From Lachnospiraceae bacterium (lineage in GTDB: Bacteria > Bacillota > Clostridia > Lachnospirales > Lachnospiraceae), in NCBI GenBank assembly GCA_022791975.1, contig JAAWAC010000026.1, forward strand, positions 1 to 46,590: 46,590 bases of DNA, read 5' to 3'. Within the stretch, counting starts at the first letter, position 1; every line of letters begins with the position of its first letter. A program made the translations under genes and the position numbers. A model generated the notes under the pieces. The model saw nothing but the letters and a program-made list of their open reading frames with translations. It searched no databases and was not told where the DNA came from. This document shows, piece after piece, positions 33,973 to 41,981 of this stretch.

Positions 33973-35850
33973 TCATGCTTCGTACCAGGGAAATTGCGAA
34001 ATGCGAAGCTTTGTGCAGCCATAGGGGATCAGGCGGATTTCCTCCACTTCCCCAGTGATCTCCTCCTTCTTTGGGAGGCTTGTGGTATTTCCATTTTCTA
34101 ACCTCCAGGAAGGTACTCTTCGTCCCTCCATAGAGATGCTCACTGGAGGATTCGCCTTTCCAAAAGGTATTTTCCCTACCTCTGTCTCCTCCACCCGGAT
34201 CTCTTTTCCAGGGGAAAGGGCATAATTCCAGGGACTATCCGCAAAGACCTCATAGTCTTTTACTCCGGCAACCTCCCGGATTACCTGAAAGCGCTCCTTG
34301 ATATCCAGGCCATATACCAGAGGCCCTCTCTCCACCGCAAGACTATCCTGGTACCAATGGGTAAAGCGCACCTCCATGGGAAGTCGAACCGAAACCTTGT
34401 CTCCCTGCTGAAAAGCTTTTGTCACAACAAAAAAACCATCTCTGTCTTTGTCCATGTCTGCCCCAGGACAAGTAATCACCGGACTTTCGCACCATCCAGG
34501 AATCCGGATCTTAAGGGAAATTTTCTTTTTATGGGAGCTGTGGAAGTGATAGGAAAGGGTCTCCTTAAAAGGATATTCCGTATCCAGGGAAATGGATATC
34601 GTTTCCTCTCCCAGACTGGTCTCCACATGGCTGGGAGCCAGGACCATGGAAATCAATGCTTCTTCCCCTTCCTTAAACCACAGAGCATTGACCATTTTGG
34701 GCCAGCCCTGATGCATATTAGCTGTACAGCAACCAAAATTAGGCTCCAGACCAAAAATAGAGGCATCCTTGCGGTTGTTATACCAGGGTCGCTTCCGTAT
34801 GTCCACCTGTACCTGGTTAGCCTGCTGGAGATACTGGTGAGCCATAAAGTCTTCTGTGATAGTGGCTGGCAGCGCATTGTAAGCCAGGCGCTCCAGTATA
34901 TCTCCAAAATAGGGATTTCCAAATATTTCCAGCATTACTGAAAGACTGAACATATACTCCACCACAGAGCAAAGCTCCGCCCCCTGCCTGGGGTCCCGTC
35001 CGGAGAGATGCTCATCCCCGCTGATACACCCGGATGCCATACCGTGAAAATGAGTAAGCTGATGGATTCCCCGACGTGTAATATCCGCTCCATCCATATC
35101 CTGAAAAAAATAAGTGTGAAGGGCCGGGTGCTTAAGACCCATGGTCACATTCACAATATGGGTGGCGTGAAAGGGAACGATTTTATCCAGCTCGCTGTGA
35201 TTGATATTTTCAATGCTCTCCCAGGTCATATAGTAGGAGGAAGATCTGGGAAAGGGAAGTATATCCAGGAAGGAAATCCAGTCCATGGAATGGGCATCCA
35301 TGACTTTGGCCTGCTCCAGGATTGTCCGGTTCCCGGTCCACTCGTATATCTGCTTCATACAATACAAAAGATCCGGAACTCTGGCCCGGGACCAGTTTGT
35401 GAGGGGCCGGCGATTTACTTCCTCTGTAATATAGGAAAAGTAGTTTTGTTCAAAGGTTAAGACCCGTTTATCCCCTGTGATCTCATAGTACTGGAGGAGG
35501 ACTTTCAGCATGGCATAGCGGGACCAATAATCCTCCTTTGTGGCTACAGGACCAAAATTTCCATCCTCTGTCTGACTGTTCAGGGTCCACTCCACAAATT
35601 TTTTACAGAGCTCCCATCGCTCCTCATCTTTCAGATAATAGGACAGGGGAATCAGTCCGTCTAGATAATAGGGCGCCCTCTCCCAGCTCTCCCCAGTGCC
35701 GCCCAGCCAGCCGGAATAGCTTCCTACGCTGTCCCAGATATCATGTAGTCTTCCACTCAGTCCGTCCATCTGGATCTCCAGCTGTCGTCTCAGCCAGCCT
35801 GTAGGCTGGATTTCTTTCAGATTCAGCTTTGTAAATCTTTTATTGCCCAT
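33973..35850 (-). CDS. GH127-like beta-L-arabinofuranosidase (DUF1680)
   Basis: This 625-residue protein of the DUF1680 / GH127 group removes beta-L-arabinofuranosyl units from plant glycoproteins or arabinans. An (alpha/alpha)6 barrel fills about 40-420, with YYLDGLIPLSYYLKDEERWE, the E-L-C pair near residue 294 (GAELCSVVEYM), which matches the Zn-binding Glu-x-Cys of HypBA1, and the Cys-Cys pair near 374 (NFGCCTANMHQGWPKM) that completes the site. A C-terminal beta domain follows (ERGPLVYGLDI typical). There is no signal peptide. ATG 35850 is preferred to GTG 35859, as GAGGTGGAAGAG provides the ribosome site. It is in the long operon between GH13 and GH31 genes. The family's substrate range is broad, so the sugar is not certain. 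Confidence 0.88.
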   Translation of the reverse strand: MGNKRFTKLNLKEIQPTGWLRRQLEIQMDGLSGRLHDIWDSVGSYSGWLGGTGESWERAPYYLDGLIPLSYYLKDEERWELCKKFVEWTLNSQTEDGNFGPVATKEDYWSRYAMLKVLLQYYEITGDKRVLTFEQNYFSYITEEVNRRPLTNWSRARVPDLLYCMKQIYEWTGNRTILEQAKVMDAHSMDWISFLDILPFPRSSSYYMTWESIENINHSELDKIVPFHATHIVNVTMGLKHPALHTYFFQDMDGADITRRGIHQLTHFHGMASGCISGDEHLSGRDPRQGAELCSVVEYMFSLSVMLEIFGNPYFGDILERLAYNALPATITEDFMAHQYLQQANQVQVDIRKRPWYNNRKDASIFGLEPNFGCCTANMHQGWPKMVNALWFKEGEEALISMVLAPSHVETSLGEETISISLDTEYPFKETLSYHFHSSHKKKISLKIRIPGWCESPVITCPGADMDKDRDGFFVVTKAFQQGDKVSVRLPMEVRFTHWYQDSLAVERGPLVYGLDIKERFQVIREVAGVKDYEVFADSPWNYALSPGKEIRVEETEVGKIPFGKANPPVSISMEGRRVPSWRLENGNTTSLPKKEEITGEVEEIRLIPYGCTKLRISQFPWYEA

Positions 35851-35891
35851 CTCTTCCACCTCTTCCCCTGTTTCCTGTGTGTCTGGATTTT

Positions 35892-37487
35892 TTATGAATT
35901 CTCGTCTACAATTCTAAAAAATGTAGCGGATGCAGCCGGGACTGTCAGCGTACCGTCTTCCCCAAAGGTAGCCTCTCCATGATTGGAATACAAGACTTCC
36001 ATTCTGCCAAATTCCTCTGTACATTTACACAGGGTCTGCTCATCCTTGGGATTTATCACAACCAGAATCCGCTCCTCTTGGCACTCCCGCAAATACACAA
36101 AGGGATAGCTGTCTCTTTTGGCATATACAAAGCGAATTCCCGCCGCAGCCTCCAGAGCCGGATGTGCCTGACGGATTTTAATCAGCTGCTGAATCTCCTT
36201 CCAGAGAGAGTTCTCCCTGTTCATCTCCTCTTCCACATTGGGACGGTTCTTATCCGGGTCCATGGGTGCATACAGCTTATCTGGTCCTGCCATGGAGAAC
36301 CCGGCATTCACACCCTTATTCCACTGCATGGGAGTCCGACACTGCGTGCGCTCCTCGCTGCCCTCCACAGAATCCAAGCCTGGCATGTTTTTCATGCCGA
36401 TCTCATCGCCATAATAGAGGAAGGGGGCCCCTGGCATGGACAGAATAAAGGCAAAGGCAATCTTAATCTCCTCTATGTCCAATTCCTCCGTAATCCGGCT
36501 GATATCATGATTTCCCGAAGGAATACAGATCAGTCCCTTTCCGTTGGTCTCCTCATAATCTTTTTGGAAGTTTTCCACAAACTGTAGAATATCTCCCTCT
36601 CCTCTTCTGGAGAAATAAGGCTTTTCTGACCGGAACAGTTCCCAGTAATGCTGCTTTCCTCTTTTCAGCAGGAAATCCATGTGAAAGCCACCCCGAATGG
36701 AATACATGGGATATCCCCACTCAGAAATCATGGCTGCCTGGGGAAACTCCTCATCCAGAAATTCCCGGAAATACTGCCAAAGCTTTACATTTCCCTCCTG
36801 GGTGGGATCATTTTTAATGACCTCCCCTGCCATATCCACCCGGAAACCATCACAGCCCAGCTGTAGCCAAAACCGCATAATATCCTTTAAGGCTTCCCGG
36901 GTAGCCATGGGTCCCGGCGCATCCATGGGAAGCTGCCAGGAAGGGTCCTCCACCTGCCAGAAGCCATAATTGAGGGCTGGCTGAGTGGAATAAAAGTTCA
37001 CGGCACAGCAGCCAGGTCTTCCGCCAAAGCCAATGATAAAGCCCCGGATATTGCTGTAATTCTCTCCCGGTTGATCAAATTTAGGCTTCACCTTTCGATA
37101 GGGCGTCCAGATATAGCGCTCCGTATATTCATTTTTCATGCTGGACATGGATACCTGAAACCAGGGATGCTGAATGGAAGTGTGTCCCGGAACAAGATCC
37201 AGAATAATATGCATTCCTCTTTCGTGGACCTCCCGGAACAGATCCGCCATATCCTGATTGGTACCATACCGGGGAGCTACCTTGTAGTAATCCCGGATAT
37301 CATAGCCGGCATCATAAAAGGGGGAATCAAAACAGGGATTCAGCCAGATTGCATTGCAGCCCAGCTCCTTTATATAATCAAGCTTTTGGATAATGCCTGG
37401 AAGATCCCCGATCCCATCCCCATTGCTGTCATAAAAGCTCTGGGGATATATCTCATAAAATACTGCCTTCTCTAACCATTTTGGCAT
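35892..37487 (-). CDS. GH13 alpha-glucosidase / oligo-1,6-glucosidase-like
   Basis: This 531-residue GH13 enzyme begins with KAVFYEIYPQSFYDSNGDGI, the calcium-like loop of the oligo-1,6-glucosidase and trehalulose-synthase group. Catalytic residues are present: nucleophile Asp218 in DGFRVDMA, acid/base Glu256 in ISEWG and Asp328 in SGNHD. Region I reads DLVPGHTS, with Gly where Asn is usual, so substrate details may differ. No signal peptide. It splits off alpha-linked glucose in the cytoplasm; sucrose-, isomaltose- or glycosyl-acid substrates are all possible. GGGAGGAAG precedes the ATG. It lies 22 bases after the second PdxA-family gene, in the same operon. Confidence 0.9.
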   Translation of the reverse strand: MPKWLEKAVFYEIYPQSFYDSNGDGIGDLPGIIQKLDYIKELGCNAIWLNPCFDSPFYDAGYDIRDYYKVAPRYGTNQDMADLFREVHERGMHIILDLVPGHTSIQHPWFQVSMSSMKNEYTERYIWTPYRKVKPKFDQPGENYSNIRGFIIGFGGRPGCCAVNFYSTQPALNYGFWQVEDPSWQLPMDAPGPMATREALKDIMRFWLQLGCDGFRVDMAGEVIKNDPTQEGNVKLWQYFREFLDEEFPQAAMISEWGYPMYSIRGGFHMDFLLKRGKQHYWELFRSEKPYFSRRGEGDILQFVENFQKDYEETNGKGLICIPSGNHDISRITEELDIEEIKIAFAFILSMPGAPFLYYGDEIGMKNMPGLDSVEGSEERTQCRTPMQWNKGVNAGFSMAGPDKLYAPMDPDKNRPNVEEEMNRENSLWKEIQQLIKIRQAHPALEAAAGIRFVYAKRDSYPFVYLRECQEERILVVINPKDEQTLCKCTEEFGRMEVLYSNHGEATFGEDGTLTVPAASATFFRIVDENS

Positions 37488-37509
37488 GTCTCTTCCTCCC
37501 TGGGATTCT

Positions 37510-38526
37510 TTATCTCATTGCACTGGCAGACTGCCGTGCCACGATTCCAAAAGCTGTGACAAAGGCACTCTCTTTCACCTTCCCAGTTCCGGCAATATCA
37601 TGAGCTGTTCCGTGGGCTGGTGTACCTACCGGCATAGGGAATCCGGCGAGAATGGTGACTGCGTGACTGAATTCTTTTAGTTTCAGGGCAATCTGTCCCT
37701 GGTCATGGTACATGGTTACCACCACATCCGCCTCTCCCTGAAAGGCGTGGACAAAAATCGTATCCGGAGAATACATGCCCACAATGTGATATCCCTCTTC
37801 CTTTGCTTTCTCCATAGCTGGCTTAATCAGGGTCAGCTCTTCATCTCCACACAGGCCTCCCTCTCCACAATGGGGATTTAAGGCTGCAATGGCAATTCTG
37901 GGCTCCTTGATCCCAGCATCCCGGCATGATTTATCCGCCAAGCGGATCATGGACATAATTGCGTCAAAGGTCAGATATTCTCCCAAATGGGTCAGGGGAA
38001 TATGGCTGGTCACACGGGTGGTCCATAAACCATCCACCACATTCAGCTCTCCAAAATCATCCGCCAGATCAAGCCCCAGTTCTCCACAGCAGGCCCTGAA
38101 AAGCTCCAGCTCGCTGGCCACCTCATTTCCGGCTCGGCGGATGGCTTCTTTGTTAAAGGGTGCAAAGCAGATTCCATCAATCCAGCCTTTTTTATAAAAA
38201 TCGCAGGCTGTACGGATGTCGGCCGCAACGGCCGCCCCGCAGGGAGGGCTAACCCTCCCATACGGAGCATCTGCCGGATCTATATTTTTGGTATCCACCA
38301 GCAGTAAATCCTTCTCATTATTCCGGATCTCCTCTGGGCAGATCACTTCATACGCAAGCTTTTTTCCTACAATGGCCTCCGCTCTAGTCAGAATTCTCTG
38401 ATCTCCCAGAAGAACCACTCTGGCTTCCTTTAAAAGGCTGCTTCCCTCTGCAAAAGACTTTACCACAATCTCAGAGCCCACGCCCGAAGCGTCTCCAAGC
38501 AATACACATACGACAGGTTTTAACAT
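37510..38526 (-). CDS. PdxA-family dehydrogenase, divergent second copy
   Basis: This 338-residue PdxA-family protein keeps the three metal His: His175 (TSHIPLTH), His219 (NPHCGEGG) and His274 (YHDQGQ). It departs from canonical members elsewhere. The N-terminal loop is LGDASGVGSE, and the GHTE substrate loop of the other copy is replaced by a longer ASELELFRACCGEL. It therefore probably acts on a related but different phosphorylated or free hydroxy acid, with NAD. The ATG at 38526 has GGAGG 11 bases before it; the ATG at 38547 has none. It is the fourth gene of the operon, directly after the TctC binding protein, so its substrate may be what TctABC imports. True function unknown. Confidence 0.85.
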   Translation of the reverse strand: MLKPVVCVLLGDASGVGSEIVVKSFAEGSSLLKEARVVLLGDQRILTRAEAIVGKKLAYEVICPEEIRNNEKDLLLVDTKNIDPADAPYGRVSPPCGAAVAADIRTACDFYKKGWIDGICFAPFNKEAIRRAGNEVASELELFRACCGELGLDLADDFGELNVVDGLWTTRVTSHIPLTHLGEYLTFDAIMSMIRLADKSCRDAGIKEPRIAIAALNPHCGEGGLCGDEELTLIKPAMEKAKEEGYHIVGMYSPDTIFVHAFQGEADVVVTMYHDQGQIALKLKEFSHAVTILAGFPMPVGTPAHGTAHDIAGTGKVKESAFVTAFGIVARQSASAMR

Positions 38527-38556
38527 AGTATTTGATACCTCCAGCATTACGCGCTT

Positions 38557-39624
38557 TTATTTTCCTGCAAGATAATCCTCCTGAGACTGCAGCATAATCT
38601 CTCTGCTCGTCTCCAGATCATTGTAATAGGGGCTCAGAAGATATTTATTCAGATACTCCTGCCATGCCTCACTCTCTGTAACCTTTTTGAAGGTCTCATT
38701 CCAGAACTGCTGTGCCTCCTCGCTCATGCTGCCAGGAGCCAAAACACCACGCCACATGGGGGACTGTACCACATCATAGCCCAGCTCTGTCATGGTAGGA
38801 GCTCCGTCCAGAGGTGCGATAAACCGCTCGTCAGACAAGGCTACGATAGGAACAATATCTCCACTCTCCACATAAGAGATGGCTGCGGCCGGAGAACCCA
38901 TGGCCAGATCAATGTGATCTCCCAAAAGTGCGGTGATGGACTCATTAGAGGAATCGTACATCATGTAATTAAACATATCTGTTTTCTCAATCTCTTCCGC
39001 AAACATATTGAACACGGTCATCTCATTACTCTTGGTTCCGCCTACATTTACCTTGGTTCCACCCTCTACTGCCGCCAAAACCTTCTCAAAGCTGTCATAT
39101 TTTCCGCCGGTCTTGGCAAAGATCAGCTGCTTATCCGCGGCCACCGTGGCAATGGGGGAGAAATCCTTTACGGTCATTCCAATATCGCTGTCCAGGAGAG
39201 ACTGCATATCCCCGGAGCTGAAGCAAAGAAGGGTGTGATCCGGATCGCTGCTCTCGTTGGTCTCAATTCTGACAATATTTCCAGATCCATCTGTGTTATT
39301 GTTCACTACAAAGGTAACATCCACAAGGCCTTCCTTTGTGCAGATATCTGTCAGGGTCCGAGTAATAAGATCCGAGTTTCCTCCTGCCTTTGAACTTACG
39401 TTAAAGGTAACAGTATTTTCTGGTGTAAAGGCTGATCCGGTTTCTGCTGGTGCCTCTTCAGGAGTTTCTGCCTCTGCTGGGGTCTCTGCCGGTGCTTCTG
39501 TCTGCTCTGTGGAAGAATTATCCGGCTCCTTGGGATCTTCCGCTTCTTTGCCGCCACATCCGGCCAAAAGGGTTGCTACAGTAAGCACACCTGTCATGAG
39601 TAACGCGATTTGTTTCTTCTTCAT
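38557..39624 (-). CDS. tctC: TctC-type substrate-binding lipoprotein of a tripartite tricarboxylate transporter
   Basis: This 355-residue lipoprotein has lipobox LLAGC (Cys23). A low-complexity Glu/Ala/Pro/Thr linker follows at about 27-64, then the Bug/TctC domain: VTFNVSSKAGGNSDLITRTL at the start, a central TKSNEMTVFNMFAEE, and the PMWRGVLAPGSMSEEAQQFW element near the end. TctC proteins bind carboxylic acids outside the cell for import with TctA and TctB, powered by ion gradients. The gene follows tctA with a 39-base gap and has GGAGG before the ATG. Adjacent PdxA and acid-sugar kinase genes point to a sugar acid such as threonate as ligand rather than citrate; this is inference. Confidence 0.9.
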   Translation of the reverse strand: MKKKQIALLMTGVLTVATLLAGCGGKEAEDPKEPDNSSTEQTEAPAETPAEAETPEEAPAETGSAFTPENTVTFNVSSKAGGNSDLITRTLTDICTKEGLVDVTFVVNNNTDGSGNIVRIETNESSDPDHTLLCFSSGDMQSLLDSDIGMTVKDFSPIATVAADKQLIFAKTGGKYDSFEKVLAAVEGGTKVNVGGTKSNEMTVFNMFAEEIEKTDMFNYMMYDSSNESITALLGDHIDLAMGSPAAAISYVESGDIVPIVALSDERFIAPLDGAPTMTELGYDVVQSPMWRGVLAPGSMSEEAQQFWNETFKKVTESEAWQEYLNKYLLSPYYNDLETSREIMLQSQEDYLAGK

Positions 39625-39663
39625 TTTTTCATACCTCCATAATTAAAATTAGTATTTATAAGT

Positions 39664-41169
39664 TCAGGCCTTTTGAGCCTTTGCTTTCCGATATGCCTTC
39701 TTTATCACAGGGCTAAACAGAAGTCCCACAAATATCAACAGGAAAATTAAGGACAAGGGCTTTGTCACAAAAATGGACAGGCTTCCACCGGATATATTTA
39801 ACGCCCGGCGCAGATTCACCTCAAAGGTAACCGAGAGAATGGTAGCCAACAGCATGGGAGATGCGGAATATCCAAATCTCTGGAAGATATATCCCATGAT
39901 TCCTCCGATAATCATAATCAGAACCCCCCACATGGATGTGGTGGACGCGTAAGCTCCCACAAAACAAATCACAGTAATGGTAGGAATCAAGATTTTATTG
40001 GGGATGCAGATTACCTTCATAATCAGCGGAATCATAATCAATGCCAGCAACAAAGCGATAATATTTGACACATAAAGGGAGGAAATCAATCCCCATGCAA
40101 AATCCGGGGAATCCGTAAACAATCTGGGTCCCGGCTGGAGTCCCCACATCATAAGACCGCCCAGGAGAACCGCCGTGGTTCCACTTCCCGGAATTCCCAG
40201 GGCCAAAAGGGGACCAAAAGCTCCGGCTGCCGCTCCATTGTTGGCTGCTTCACTGGCTGCAATTCCCTCAATGGCGCCTGTTCCCAGTTTCTCTTTGTTT
40301 TTCTTTGATTTCTTTTGAATTGTGTAGCTTACAATGGAAGCCATAGTAGCGCCAGCTCCCGGAATAAATCCAATCACTGATCCCAGAAGGCCGCTGCGGA
40401 CAACGGGAGCACCCATGCGGGAGAAATCCTCTTTGTTCAGCTTACAATCTGCAATGGACAGCTTTTTTACCACCAGATCATTTCCCCGCTCCTCCTGTCC
40501 CAAGAGGTTAAATACCTGAGCCATACCGATAAAGCCTACCACCAGGGGAATAAAGTTCACACCACTTAATAGGTGAAGCACCCCAAAGGTATAGCGGGCC
40601 TCCCCCGTATTGGTGCTGATTCCGATGGTGGCAATCAAAATACCGATACAGGTAACAGCCAGTCCCTTCATTACATTTCCCTCAATAAGCCAGCTGATGG
40701 AGCTTAAGGCTACTAGCATCAGGGTCGTCATCTCCGCAGGACCAAACTTCAAACCAAACTGGGCCAAGGCTGGTCCGAAAAAGGTCAGAACCACCATTCC
40801 CAACAAACCTCCCAAGAAGGAGGACATATTGGCCACCATCAGAGCCTTTCCCGGCTTTCCTTTTCTGGCCAGGGGATATCCGTCCAGAGCTGTCATAATG
40901 GCCGGAGCGTCTCCCGGTACATTGATTAAAATGGAGCTGAAAGCGCCTCCAAACATGTTGGCATAATAGATGGCTCCCAGCATAATAATGGCTGTGGTAG
41001 GGTTAAAGGCATAGGTCAGAGGAAGCAGAAGAGCTACACCCACCAGAGAACCGATACCAGGCATGGCGCCTACAATAATACCCAGGATTGCGCCGATAGC
41101 TGCTGCGCCAATGTTCTGAAATGTTAAAGCAGTCTGAAAGCCTGAAAGTAAATAAGATAATGTTTCCAT
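39664..41169 (-). CDS. tctA: TctA-type large permease of a tripartite tricarboxylate transporter
   Basis: This is a 501-residue multi-span membrane protein (about 11-12 helices). The conserved TctA N-terminal motif is present (GAILGIIVGAMPGIGSLVGV), followed by the repeat-related GSVIGFIPGAGATMASIVSY near 270, which together form the translocation path. LINVPGDAPAIMTALDGYPL and ASEAANNGAAAGAFGPLLAL are other family signatures. It forms the channel for the acid bound by TctC, with TctB as the small subunit. AGGAGGAGA precedes the ATG, and only 13 bases separate it from tctB. No unusual residues seen. Confidence 0.95.
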   Translation of the reverse strand: METLSYLLSGFQTALTFQNIGAAAIGAILGIIVGAMPGIGSLVGVALLLPLTYAFNPTTAIIMLGAIYYANMFGGAFSSILINVPGDAPAIMTALDGYPLARKGKPGKALMVANMSSFLGGLLGMVVLTFFGPALAQFGLKFGPAEMTTLMLVALSSISWLIEGNVMKGLAVTCIGILIATIGISTNTGEARYTFGVLHLLSGVNFIPLVVGFIGMAQVFNLLGQEERGNDLVVKKLSIADCKLNKEDFSRMGAPVVRSGLLGSVIGFIPGAGATMASIVSYTIQKKSKKNKEKLGTGAIEGIAASEAANNGAAAGAFGPLLALGIPGSGTTAVLLGGLMMWGLQPGPRLFTDSPDFAWGLISSLYVSNIIALLLALIMIPLIMKVICIPNKILIPTITVICFVGAYASTTSMWGVLIMIIGGIMGYIFQRFGYSASPMLLATILSVTFEVNLRRALNISGGSLSIFVTKPLSLIFLLIFVGLLFSPVIKKAYRKAKAQKA

Positions 41170-41182
41170 TGTGTCTCTCCTC

Positions 41183-41641
41183 CTAACCTAACATTTGAAA
41201 CAGGCTTCCCATGGGGAATCGAATTTTCAATCCTACCTGGAATCCGAAATAAATGATAACAAACATGGCAACCGTAGCTATGATGGTATTTTTCCAGTTG
41301 ACCTTGGCGTAAAGCTTTAGCCACAATACATAAAAGATAAACAGGGACGGCAGCATACCAATATATTCTGTAGCAAAATACATCAGGGCCAGGGCTGCCA
41401 GAAGATACCATGCATTTCGCTCAAAGGTTACCGGTTCCTCCTTAAAACTGCCAAAAATGTTAACGATACTGGCCAGCAGCAACACTACTGCAATAATGCA
41501 GGGAAACAATCCGTCCTTGGGACTGGTAGAGGCCGCATCCCACAGCCCATATTCCACTAACCCCTTGTAAATCCACACGATGGACAAAACGGTTGTTGCC
41601 ACAGGGAATAGAACATTTAGCTTGATCTTACCCTTCATCAT
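41183..41641 (-). CDS. tctB: TctB-type small permease of a tripartite tricarboxylate transporter
   Basis: This 152-residue membrane protein has four hydrophobic segments: about 9-25 (NVLFPVATTVLSIVWIY), 45-65 (LFPCIIAVVLLLASIVNIFG), 80-113 and 122-140. The family's cytoplasmic loop motif GLFPCIIA is present near 43-50. Sequence is weakly conserved in TctB, so identity rests also on position directly before tctA. It is the first gene of the eleven-gene operon; its ATG (double ATG-ATG) follows AAGGAGGAG. The 41719-41747 promoter lies about 75 bases upstream. Confidence 0.88.
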   Translation of the reverse strand: MMKGKIKLNVLFPVATTVLSIVWIYKGLVEYGLWDAASTSPKDGLFPCIIAVVLLLASIVNIFGSFKEEPVTFERNAWYLLAALALMYFATEYIGMLPSLFIFYVLWLKLYAKVNWKNTIIATVAMFVIIYFGFQVGLKIRFPMGSLFQMLG

Positions 41642-41718
41642 AAATCTCCTCCTTTTTCAATCCTCCAAAATTTTCCGCTTTCCAAAGCCGTGCATTTGGT
41701 GTCATTCCTTATGGGATT

Positions 41719-41747
41719 AAAATAAACCATACAAACACATATTTCAA
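41719..41747 (-). promoter_or_regulatory. Promoter of the tctBAC-pdxA-glycosidase operon
   Basis: On the minus strand TTGAAA (41747-41742), a 17-base spacer and TATTTT (41724-41719) lie about 78 bases before the tctB ATG. The -35 overlaps CATATTTCAAC (41738-41748), a half-site nearly identical to part of the operator at 41768. Confidence 0.55.
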
Positions 41748-41767
41748 CACTTTTCCTAGTCTATAAT

Positions 41768-41782
41768 GTTTCATATTTGAAC
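41768..41782. promoter_or_regulatory. Operator-like dyad, site 1
   Basis: GTTTCATATTTGAAC is a dyad of the form GTTTCA-N-TTGAAC, centred between the two divergent promoters and about 20 bases beyond the tct -35. It shares its pattern with site 2 and a half-site over the tct -35. Confidence 0.45.
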
Positions 41783-41859
41783 ATATCTTTATTTTTGTTA
41801 ATAATATTAAAAAATGAACCCTGATTTTTGTGCATTTTTATATCTAAACATTTTATAAC

Positions 41860-41874
41860 GTTTTATATTGAAAC
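41860..41874. promoter_or_regulatory. Operator-like dyad, site 2
   Basis: GTTTTATATTGAAAC is a dyad with the same GTTT...AAAC ends as site 1, 92 bases away centre to centre. It covers the -35 of the alpha-galactosidase promoter, a position expected for a repressor. Confidence 0.5.
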
Positions 41875-41896
41875 CTATTTATTTCCATGTTATAAT
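41868..41896 (+). promoter_or_regulatory. Promoter of the alpha-galactosidase gene
   Basis: TTGAAA, a 17-base spacer and a perfect TATAAT. The predicted start near 41903 leaves a leader of about 79 bases. Nothing riboswitch-like is seen in the leader. The rest of the 41642-41981 gap is AT-rich. Confidence 0.8.
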
Positions 41897-41981
41897 CCAC
41901 CTATATGATAGATTGTCAAAAGCTTACATGTTTTTTTGTCAATCCATACGTACCTATTAAATAACTGACAGGAGAAATTTT

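Noticed and set aside
35892..37487. GH13 protein as a catalytically dead amino-acid transporter subunit-like protein
   Set aside because: All three catalytic acids (Asp218, Glu256, Asp328) are present, and there is no membrane segment.
39257..39646. Plus-strand frame with Ser/Ala repeats opposite tctC
   Set aside because: It is the reverse reading of the Glu/Ala/Pro linker of TctC and not a real repeat protein.
41897..41981. Riboswitch or T-box in the alpha-galactosidase leader
   Set aside because: The leader is about 79 bases, AT-rich, and shows no conserved riboswitch core or terminator.
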